From a candidate division WWE3 bacterium (GTDB lineage: Bacteria > Patescibacteriota > WWE3 > UBA101185 > UBA10185), in assembly GCA_003564915.1 (NCBI GenBank), contig PXDX01000109.1, forward strand, positions 1 to 21,518: a stretch of DNA of 21,518 bases, written 5' to 3'. The translations under genes were made by a program, and so were the position numbers. The notes beneath the pieces are model-generated. The model was not told the DNA's origin, made no database searches, and saw only the letters and a list, made by a program, of their open reading frames with translations. Positions 1 through 6,458 of this stretch are shown here, in pieces (position 1 is the stretch's first letter; each line of letters begins with the position of its first letter).

Positions 1-2205
1 AAAGTTGAGCCCATCGGAATGTATCTGGAATCGATTTCCGACGGGAGTAAGTTTATTGAATTGGCGAAAAAGATCTCTGTGAAAGATCCTATCTTCGTAC
101 TTAAACCGGGAAAAAGCGAGGCCGCCGTTTCAGCCATGCAGTCACATACAGGAGCGATTGCCGGGGCCGATGATGTTCTTGAAACTGCTTTAAAGCAGGC
201 AGGAGTGTTGAGATGTGGAACACTTCAGGAATTCTTTGACATCTCCAAATCTTTTTCATGGGAGGATATACCTTCCGGTCCTAAAGTTGCCGTTGTCTCC
301 AACGCAGGAGGTCCGGCCGTAATGAGTGCTGACGCCATCGTAAAAGAAGGTTTGCAAGTAGCTGAATTCGATGATCTTACCAAGCAAAAATTAAGGGAAG
401 TACTTCCGAGATCGGCAGCAATACTTGATCCGGTTGATGTAATGGGAGATGCGTTACCTGAACGCTATCTTGACGCAATGAGTATCATCATGCAATCCGG
501 AGAATGCGATTCCTTATTGGTCATACTGACACCGCAAATAGTTACACGAGTCGAGGAAACGGCAAAAGCTATAGGTGAAATCTCTAAAGAATACGACAAG
601 CCGATATTCTGCTCTTTCATTGGAGGAGATCTCGTTTCTGAAGGAGTTAAGAAGCTGGATGAATATAAAATTCCTTCTTTTGGTTACCCTGAGCAGGCTA
701 TTGCTGCAATAGGAGCTATGTGGCGCTTCAATCAGGTAAGGGAAAGAGCGAAAAAGGAAGTTAGGGATATTAATGTTTTAAATACCAGGCTTCTTCCCGA
801 AGATACTGAAAAGATAATAAAAGATGCCCTGGACGATAATAGAACGATTCTTGACAACCTGGAAGCCAATAAGATCATTATGGGAGCCGGAATCAATACT
901 CCGGAATCAAAATTGGCCGATAACATTGAAGATGCCAAGTATTTTGCAGCTAACGTAGGATATCCGGTGGTTCTAAAATTGTCATCGCCCGGTTTGGTTC
1001 ACAAAAGAAAGGTTGGGGGAGTAATATTGGGAATTAGGGATCAGGAAGATCTGGATCGGGCTTGGGACACCCTATTAAGAAAGGTCGAATATCTTGAACC
1101 TTCTATAAGGAATAACGTTAGGTTTCAGATACAAAAAGAAGTTCCGTCCGGAGTTGAGGTTATTGTGGGCATTAAACATGACCCAACGTTTGGGCCCGTA
1201 TTTTTATTTGGTGCGGGGGGATCGTTGGCCGAAATGATAGCTGACAAGAATCTTCGTCTTCTTCCTGTAGACACAAATGCCGCTAAACAGCTTGTACAGG
1301 AATCCAAGGTGTATACGTTGCTCAAGGATAGTGAAAATGTTTCCTCTCAAGCACTGGATAAGCTCTACGAAGTTATGGTCAATCTTGGTAAGTTAGCAAG
1401 TGCGACTCCGGAGATTGCGGAAGTGGAGATCAACCCTGTCATTGTAACTCTCAACGATGTATGGGCTGTAGACAATAAGGTATTTCTAGAGCCCGGAAAG
1501 CGCGAAATTGCCGGACCCAAATTCATGACGGCTACCGCCCTATCGGCTGAGATTCTTGCAGGAAAGATGCATTATTATGAATTCGAAATGGATGAGCAGG
1601 TCTCTTTTGAGCCCGGTCAGTACATAAGTGTCAAGGTTTCCAATACCAGGATAAATTGTTATTCAATTGCCGGTCAGAGCTCTGTTGAGAGATTCAATCT
1701 TCTTGTGGATACTTCTCCCGGAGGTCCGGGATCCAAATTTTTTGAAGCACTTAAAGCCGGGGATAAAATCACTTATCTAGGGCCATTCGGTAACTTTAAG
1801 TTAAACCTTGACGATGGTGCGGAGAATTTGTTGTTTTTAGCAACAGGTTGTGGAACCGCGCCTTTAAAATTTATGACACAGGAACTTTTGGCGGATGCGG
1901 GGTTTGATAAAAAAATATCTATGTACGTTGGTGTCAGTAATTATGAGGAAGTATTTTTAAAAGACTATTTTGAGGAACTTTCTGAGAAGAATTCTAACTT
2001 TGACTTTAGGATCGCAGTTCAAAATCCGCACGAAAATTGGAGCGGGCACGTTGGATTTATTAACGAACTAGTTGCTGAGGATTTTCCTGATGCTTCAAAT
2101 TGTTCTGCCTATCTCTGCGGAAGTAAGCCCATGATAGATGATGCAACCAAGATGCTTGTGACTAATGGATGTTCGCCTGATAGAATTTATATGGAGAAAA
2201 TATGA
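1..2205 (+). CDS. ADP-forming acyl-CoA synthetase fused to FAD/NAD(P) reductase domain (5' partial)
   Basis: The reading frame is open from base 1, so the true start and the N-terminal CoA-binding domain lie upstream; residue numbers here count from the in-frame ATG at 19. The family converts acyl-CoA + ADP + Pi to acid + CoA + ATP. Residues 1-270 are the CoA-ligase domains, with the phosphorylated His in a SHTG motif (His43). Residues about 280-490 are an ATP-grasp domain, with a GAGG loop and an EVEINP motif. Residues about 495-728 are an extra module of ferredoxin-NADP reductase type: a flavin-binding CYS motif (Tyr548), an NAD(P)-binding GCGTAP motif (610-615), and a C-terminal CGS...EKI tail. 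The usual Arg two residues before that Tyr is Asn546, and no 2Fe-2S cysteine motif follows. The stop overlaps the next start (ATGA), implying translational coupling with the OFOR genes. Family assignment is firm; acetyl-CoA as substrate and the electron acceptor are inferred. Confidence 0.9.
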   Translation, partial: KVEPIGMYLESISDGSKFIELAKKISVKDPIFVLKPGKSEAAVSAMQSHTGAIAGADDVLETALKQAGVLRCGTLQEFFDISKSFSWEDIPSGPKVAVVSNAGGPAVMSADAIVKEGLQVAEFDDLTKQKLREVLPRSAAILDPVDVMGDALPERYLDAMSIIMQSGECDSLLVILTPQIVTRVEETAKAIGEISKEYDKPIFCSFIGGDLVSEGVKKLDEYKIPSFGYPEQAIAAIGAMWRFNQVRERAKKEVRDINVLNTRLLPEDTEKIIKDALDDNRTILDNLEANKIIMGAGINTPESKLADNIEDAKYFAANVGYPVVLKLSSPGLVHKRKVGGVILGIRDQEDLDRAWDTLLRKVEYLEPSIRNNVRFQIQKEVPSGVEVIVGIKHDPTFGPVFLFGAGGSLAEMIADKNLRLLPVDTNAAKQLVQESKVYTLLKDSENVSSQALDKLYEVMVNLGKLASATPEIAEVEINPVIVTLNDVWAVDNKVFLEPGKREIAGPKFMTATALSAEILAGKMHYYEFEMDEQVSFEPGQYISVKVSNTRINCYSIAGQSSVERFNLLVDTSPGGPGSKFFEALKAGDKITYLGPFGNFKLNLDDGAENLLFLATGCGTAPLKFMTQELLADAGFDKKISMYVGVSNYEEVFLKDYFEELSEKNSNFDFRIAVQNPHENWSGHVGFINELVAEDFPDASNCSAYLCGSKPMIDDATKMLVTNGCSPDRIYMEKI

Positions 2206-3953
2206 ACAGTAAGAAAACTGCCCAAATTTATTCGGTTAGGATAGGAGGTTGCGCAGGACAGGGTGTTAAATCGGTTGGTCTTGTCCTGGCCAAGTTGGCT
2301 GCTAGATCCGGCTATTCCATTTATAATCAAATTGAGTATCCCTCACTCATTCGCGGTGGACATAATGTAATGCACGTGAACATATCTTCCAATAATGTAT
2401 ACGGACCTCAGGAATTATCAGATCTTATAATCGCATTAAATCAAGAAACAGTAGACAAACATCATTATAAGATCAAATCCGGCGGGGGGATTATCTATAA
2501 CTCTGATGACAAGATAGATACTTCCCAATTGGATAAAAGTATCCATTTGTATGGAGTACCTCTTTTAACTTTATCCGAAGAAGCCGGAGGAGGGGAACTT
2601 TTGGTGAATGTTGCAGCAGTTGGGGCGGCCGCAGCTCTAACCGGAGCAAATCTAAACACTTTGACCGCACTTATTGAAGAAGAGTTTCACGATAAAGACA
2701 ACGATATTATTAACAAGAATATTCGTGTGGCAAAGAATGCCCACTCATATGTACTTGAAAACTACGCGGGATCAATTAAAGATTCTTTGAAACCAATAGA
2801 ATCCATAACTACTTTTATTCCTAAAATGGTAATAAACGGTAATGAAGCCGCTGCCCTAGGAGCTATCGCTGCGGGAATGCAATTTGCCTCAATATACCCC
2901 ATGTCACCGATCTCAAATATTCTCCATGTTCTTGCCGCTAACCAAGAAGAGTATTCATATGTGTACAGACAGCCGGAAGACGAAATAGCAGCAATTAATA
3001 TGGCTATCGGAGCTTCATTTGCCGGTGCCAGATCATTTACTTCGACTTCAGGGGGAGGTTTTTGTTTAATGACGGAGGGGTACGGATTGGCAGGGATTAC
3101 GGAAACACCCGTGGTCATTGTGGAAGGTATGCGCGGATCTCCTGGAACCGGTATACCTACTTGGAGCGAGCAGGGAGATCTGCAGTTTATTCTTAATGCC
3201 CACCAAGGATATTTTCCAAGAATAGTTCTTACCCCGGGAGACGTTAATGAGGTCTTTGAGCTAACAATGGAGGCGTTCAATTTGGCGGATAAATATCAAA
3301 CTCCTGTAGTGGTTCTTATAGATAAGAATATTTGTGAAAATGAGCAGACTTGCGATCTTTTTGATGTTGGAGATTATAGGATTGACAGAGGAAGGTTCAC
3401 TACCCAACAGGTCGAAGACTATAAAAGATATGATTTTGAATCTGACGGTATATCTCAAAGGAGTATCCCCGGGTCGGGTAATTTCTTTATTGCTAATTCC
3501 GATGAGCATGATCCGCATGGATACTCGACCGAAGAAATAGAAATGAGAAATCGGATGATGGAGAAAAGAGGACAGAAACTCCTTACTTGCGCAGAAGAGG
3601 ATATGCGCGATCCGCAAGTTTTTGGTCCTGATGATGCTGATATAACTATTGTTTCTTGGGGAAGCAATAAAGGGAGCATACTACATGCTCTGGAAAATTT
3701 TGGAAATGTGAATTATCTGCATGTTACTTGGATGAGCCCTTTCCCATCCGATTTTATTAAAGATAGGTTATCAAAGTCCGGACACGTGATCTGTGTTGAA
3801 TGTAATTATTCGGGGCAGTTAGCGCGCTTGATAAGAGAAAAGACCGGAATAGAAATTACCGATAAGTTGCTGAAATACGATGGACGTCAGGTCTATCCCG
3901 GGGAGATCGAAGAAAGGATTAAAAAAGCTTTGGAGGTAATAAATAAACAATGA
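2202..3953 (+). CDS. 2-oxoacid:ferredoxin oxidoreductase, fused gamma-alpha subunit
   Basis: This is the large subunit of a 2-oxoacid:ferredoxin oxidoreductase, which oxidatively decarboxylates a 2-oxoacid with CoA to acyl-CoA, CO2 and reduced ferredoxin. Residues 8-190 are the gamma domain (GGCAGQGV near the start, then YPSLIRGGHN). Residues from about 208 onward are the alpha domain. The usual YPITP signature appears as YPMSP (232-236), followed by an EDEIAAI segment, a STSGGG segment, and RGSPGTGIPT before EQGDL. The 583-aa length and gamma-alpha order fit the two-subunit KorA/Sulfolobus-type enzymes. The start overlaps the upstream stop by ATGA and has a GGAG box at 2192. The beta gene overlaps its end. 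Pyruvate or 2-oxoglutarate are both possible; the neighbouring acyl-CoA synthetase favours pyruvate or a broad 2-oxoacid range. Confidence 0.93.
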   Translation: MNSKKTAQIYSVRIGGCAGQGVKSVGLVLAKLAARSGYSIYNQIEYPSLIRGGHNVMHVNISSNNVYGPQELSDLIIALNQETVDKHHYKIKSGGGIIYNSDDKIDTSQLDKSIHLYGVPLLTLSEEAGGGELLVNVAAVGAAAALTGANLNTLTALIEEEFHDKDNDIINKNIRVAKNAHSYVLENYAGSIKDSLKPIESITTFIPKMVINGNEAAALGAIAAGMQFASIYPMSPISNILHVLAANQEEYSYVYRQPEDEIAAINMAIGASFAGARSFTSTSGGGFCLMTEGYGLAGITETPVVIVEGMRGSPGTGIPTWSEQGDLQFILNAHQGYFPRIVLTPGDVNEVFELTMEAFNLADKYQTPVVVLIDKNICENEQTCDLFDVGDYRIDRGRFTTQQVEDYKRYDFESDGISQRSIPGSGNFFIANSDEHDPHGYSTEEIEMRNRMMEKRGQKLLTCAEEDMRDPQVFGPDDADITIVSWGSNKGSILHALENFGNVNYLHVTWMSPFPSDFIKDRLSKSGHVICVECNYSGQLARLIREKTGIEITDKLLKYDGRQVYPGEIEERIKKALEVINKQ

Positions 3954-4795
3954 CCAGCATGTCTGATCTAAAAACACCGCATCCGCCTAACTGGTGTCCG
4001 GGATGCGGGAACATAAGTATTTGGGGAGCTTTTAAGCAGGCAGCGGTCAATCAAGGTTGGGATAATACGAATACAGCTTTGGTTGCAGGTATAGGGTGTC
4101 ACGGGCATATGCTTAATTTTGTAAAGATCACCTCTCTGGAAGGGCTTCACGGCCGTCCTTTACCGGTTGCTACAGGAATCAAACTGGCAAACCAGAAACT
4201 AAATGTTTTTGTTTTTACAGGGGATGGAGATTGTTTTGGTGAAGGAGGAAATCATTTCATCCATACCTGTCGCAGGAATCACGATTTAACGGTCATTATT
4301 CACGACAACTCTCTTTATGCTCTTACCACTGGTCAGACTTCGCCCAGAACTCCTCAAGGACTTACCACCAAATCCACACCTCAAGGAAATCCCGACGAAC
4401 CAATAAATCCTCTTTCCTTAGCTATTATTTCCGGAGCAACTTTCGTAGCACGTGCATATGCGGGAGACATGGAAGAACTAACTGATCTAATAACTAAAGC
4501 CAACGAGCACAAAGGACTTTCGATCATAGATGTGTTGCAACCTTGTATAAGTTTTAATAAATCTCTAACTCACGATTTTTATCGAGAAAGAATATATTAT
4601 TTAGGATCGGACTACGATCCAACTGATAAAGATGAGGCTTTGGCAAGATCCAGGGAACTTGAATCCGATAGGATTCCTTTGGGGATTTTCTATAATTCTG
4701 ATGCAGTCGAAAAGGGCAAGGAACCGCAAAAAGCATTGATTGAAAATGAAGCTGCCGATCGAGATCTGGATAAATTGTTCAGAAAGTATATTTAA
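3950..4795 (+). CDS. 2-oxoacid:ferredoxin oxidoreductase, beta (TPP-binding) subunit
   Basis: This is the thiamine-diphosphate and iron-sulfur subunit that partners the preceding gene. The N-terminus has the WCPGCG motif (Cys16, Cys19), followed by GIGCHGH (Cys50). A further Cys199 sits in a late LQPC segment. These four match the single [4Fe-4S] ligand set known for two-subunit OFORs. The TPP/Mg motif GDGDCFGEG is followed by N...YALTTGQ.SP. There is no separate delta (2x[4Fe-4S]) subunit nearby, consistent with the two-subunit form. The ATG at 3950 overlaps the upstream TGA and has GGAGG at 3932-3936; a second in-frame ATG at 3959 is further from that box, so 3950 is preferred. Confidence 0.94.
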   Translation: MTSMSDLKTPHPPNWCPGCGNISIWGAFKQAAVNQGWDNTNTALVAGIGCHGHMLNFVKITSLEGLHGRPLPVATGIKLANQKLNVFVFTGDGDCFGEGGNHFIHTCRRNHDLTVIIHDNSLYALTTGQTSPRTPQGLTTKSTPQGNPDEPINPLSLAIISGATFVARAYAGDMEELTDLITKANEHKGLSIIDVLQPCISFNKSLTHDFYRERIYYLGSDYDPTDKDEALARSRELESDRIPLGIFYNSDAVEKGKEPQKALIENEAADRDLDKLFRKYI

Positions 4796-4798
4796 CCC

Positions 4799-4827
4799 TT
4801 GAAATTATAAACTGTAACCTCTATCCT
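4799..4827 (+). promoter_or_regulatory. Promoter of the ferredoxin gene (leaderless-type)
   Basis: TTGAAA (4799-4804), a 17-base spacer and TATCCT (4822-4827) form a sigma70-like promoter. The -10 ends six bases before the ATG at 4834, so transcription should begin at or next to the start codon. No Shine-Dalgarno is present. Confidence 0.55.
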
Positions 4828-4833
4828 TTTTTT

Positions 4834-5079
4834 ATGGAAGATAAAATCGTTCAAATAGGGAAATATAAAGTTCAGGTTATCAGAGATCTCTGCATAAGTG
4901 CTGCAACTTGTGTTGCCATTTCACCTCAAGTATTCGAGCTTGATGCTGAGAACAAAGCAATTGTGTTGGAGGAGGGTAATGATGAGGCCGAAAATATTTT
5001 AATGGCGGCTCAGTCCTGCCCAACTAAAGCCGTGATAATCACCGATGCAGAAACCGACAAACAGGTTTGGCCACAATAA
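4834..5079 (+). CDS. Small single-cluster ferredoxin, three-Cys ([3Fe-4S]-like) pattern
   Basis: An 81-aa ferredoxin fold. The cluster segment reads C20-x2-A23-x2-C26, with a remote C62 in a CP motif. Typical [4Fe-4S] ferredoxins have CxxCxxC; here the middle Cys is Ala, as in [3Fe-4S] ferredoxins that serve some P450 systems. The position that would start a second cluster (residue 30) is Ser, so there is only one cluster. An acidic middle region fits docking to redox partners. It lies 38 bases after the OFOR beta gene with its own apparent promoter. It is the obvious candidate electron acceptor of that enzyme and possibly donor to the flavin domain of the first gene; this pairing is inferred from position only. 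Confidence 0.85.
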   Translation: MEDKIVQIGKYKVQVIRDLCISAATCVAISPQVFELDAENKAIVLEEGNDEAENILMAAQSCPTKAVIITDAETDKQVWPQ

Positions 5080-5087
5080 AGCCTTTT

Positions 5088-5140
5088 AATCCAAGATTAT
5101 TACCCCCAAAAATGTTTCGGTTGCCGTTGGATTGATTTTT
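5088..5140 (+). terminator. Putative terminator after ferredoxin
   Basis: AATCCAA (5088-5094) pairs with TTGGATT (5127-5133), with a small inner CGG/CCG hairpin and a run of five T ending at 5140. The loop is long, so this is a weak call. Confidence 0.35.
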
Positions 5141-5163
5141 CCGCTAATAGGATCTTTGAATCT

Positions 5164-5169
5164 TATAAT
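5164..5169 (+). promoter_or_regulatory. -10 box upstream of YbaK-like gene
   Basis: A perfect TATAAT lies 16 bases before the ATG at 5186. No convincing -35 hexamer is seen 16-18 bases upstream. Expected transcription start is about 5176, giving a leader of roughly ten bases without Shine-Dalgarno. Confidence 0.35.
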
Positions 5170-5185
5170 TAGTTTTTAATGTGCA

Positions 5186-5674
5186 ATGAAATATCATCAG
5201 ATTGTAGAAGAAATACAAGAAATTTTAGAACGTCACGGAGTGCATTTTGAGTTTTATGAACATAAACCGGTCGTAACAAGCGAGGAGGCCGCTGCCGTAA
5301 GGAAGGGTTATAGCATCAAAGAGGGGGCTAAAGCAATAATTGTAAGGGTAAGGGTCAAGAAATCTCTTAAAAAATTTGCTATGTTAGTTTTACCCGGCGA
5401 TGCGCGTTTTGATAATCGCAAGATCAAGGCCTATTTTGAAACAACAGATGTAAGTTTGGCGGCTGAAAAGGAAGTTTTGGATATAACAAGAGGAATTGAA
5501 CCCGGAGGTATACCTCCTTTCGGAAATTTATTTGGGTTGGAAGTTATAGCTGATCCCACACTTTTTGATAATGAGAGAATGATTTTCAGCGCAGGAGACA
5601 GAAGAGTATCTATTGGAATGAGATCCGATGATTTCAAGAAAATCGTAGCTCCCAAAATCGAGTCAATAATTTGA
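5186..5674 (+). CDS. YbaK/aminoacyl-tRNA deacylase-associated domain protein
   Basis: The 162-aa sequence fits the YbaK/ProX/EbsC family, whose members hydrolyse misacylated tRNAs (for example Cys- or Ala-tRNAPro) as free-standing editing domains. Visible signatures are an EAAAVR..GAKAIIVR segment (near residues 32-54), LVLPGDARFD, a central GGIPPFG glycine-proline loop, and a C-terminal FSAGDRR..I segment. Family members use a conserved Lys in the GAKAIIV region, which is present. No strong Shine-Dalgarno precedes the ATG; an upstream ATG at 5179 is out of frame. The tRNA specificity cannot be read from the sequence. It appears monocistronic, with a hairpin downstream. Confidence 0.85.
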   Translation: MKYHQIVEEIQEILERHGVHFEFYEHKPVVTSEEAAAVRKGYSIKEGAKAIIVRVRVKKSLKKFAMLVLPGDARFDNRKIKAYFETTDVSLAAEKEVLDITRGIEPGGIPPFGNLFGLEVIADPTLFDNERMIFSAGDRRVSIGMRSDDFKKIVAPKIESII

Positions 5675-5765
5675 TTCCAAAATTATAATAGATCTGTTCG
5701 GAAATACACTTATAAATTCTATCGTTCGCAATTAATAAAGCTTTAATTTTGAAAGCTAATTTTCA

Positions 5766-5823
5766 TAGAGGACACTTCCGGCTTTCTCCCTGTTACCGCA
5801 TTCTAATCGGGAAGTGTCCTTTA
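5766..5823. terminator. Long hairpin between convergent genes (likely bidirectional terminator)
   Basis: AGGACACTTCC (5769-5779) and GGAAGTGTCCT (5810-5820) form an 11-bp perfect stem, extendable by about three pairs outward. The loop is 30 bases. It lies between the + strand YbaK-like gene and the - strand TM protein. T-tracts are short on both sides, so RNA end protection or processing is an alternative to termination. The rest of 5675-5883 is AT-rich and includes two imperfect copies of AAAGCTxAATTTT near 5735-5763; nothing else was recognised. Confidence 0.5.
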
Positions 5824-5883
5824 GATTATTAAATCAGTAGTTTTATCGAAGCCGATATTGATCTAAGTCAGATCTAACCGTGC

Positions 5884-6294
5884 TTACTCTTTCTCTACGT
5901 GACTTTCCAACCCTCTTTTCATCGATTCGACTATTCCTCTGGCGTCAGGCTCCAAAGCGCGTCCAAAAGCAAGCCCAAGAGCTATCGCAAAAGTGAATGT
6001 TAATGCGTTTGCCAAAGCAGCTACAACATTGGATCCTATACCCAAAGTATCCATGATCACAAGTATCAGAATAATTTTTGCCGTTGGAGCGAATATTCTC
6101 TTAATCATATTTCTGATCGAATCGTCCACTTTCCATTTCTTTATTTGTAAGAGATCGAGGCCTTTAATACCTAAATTGATCATCCATTTACCGATTAACC
6201 AAATTATGTAGGCTACAATAAGCCTTGGAACTACCATGAACACTTCGGATAAAAATAGCTCCAGTGATCCGATTATTGATGCAATTATGTCCAT
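5884..6294 (-). CDS. Small membrane protein resembling MscS-type TM helices
   Basis: A 136-aa protein with hydrophobic stretches at about residues 17-40, 70-87 and 89-113. The last (after LGIG, rich in Ala/Gly, ending ALGLAFG) resembles the 'conserved TM helix' and the pore helix of MscS-like channels. The downstream MscS beta domain and cytoplasmic cage are absent: the protein ends about 23 residues after that helix with a charged tail. The start is supported by a strong GGGAGGTG box about nine bases upstream (complement of 6302-6309). It is downstream of and co-oriented with the P-type ATPase, 157 bases away. A channel or accessory membrane role is possible but not shown; assignment to the TM-helix family is moderately sure. 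Confidence 0.7.
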   Translation of the reverse strand: MDIIASIIGSLELFLSEVFMVVPRLIVAYIIWLIGKWMINLGIKGLDLLQIKKWKVDDSIRNMIKRIFAPTAKIILILVIMDTLGIGSNVVAALANALTFTFAIALGLAFGRALEPDARGIVESMKRGLESHVEKE

Positions 6295-6424
6295 TTCTTT
6301 TTCACCTCCCTTATTTAAATACTAAGATAATAATGTAATTAAAGATCAGGAAGTTAAACCGGTATTTAAAAGTGAGTAAGAAATCCGTAAGATTGTTGAT
6401 TGGTTTTTTTGTTAAATTACATTA

Positions 6425-6458
6425 CCGATCTTTCGCGAACTAAAGCATGTTTTATCGG
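6425..6458 (-). terminator. Weak hairpin at the end of the ATPase gene
   Basis: On the - strand, CCGAT (6458-6454) overlapping the last codons pairs with ATCGG (6429-6425), with an inner CTTT/AAAG stem. There is no clear T-tract, so it is listed tentatively. The remaining intergenic bases to 6300 are AT-rich and carry only the ribosome binding site of the next gene. Confidence 0.25.

Noticed and set aside
2762..3280. 172-aa open frame on the - strand
   Set aside because: Shadow frame opposite the strongly conserved OFOR alpha domain.
5735..5763. Two imperfect copies of AAAGCTxAATTTT
   Set aside because: Short, AT-rich and next to no start codon; likely chance in an AT-rich gap.
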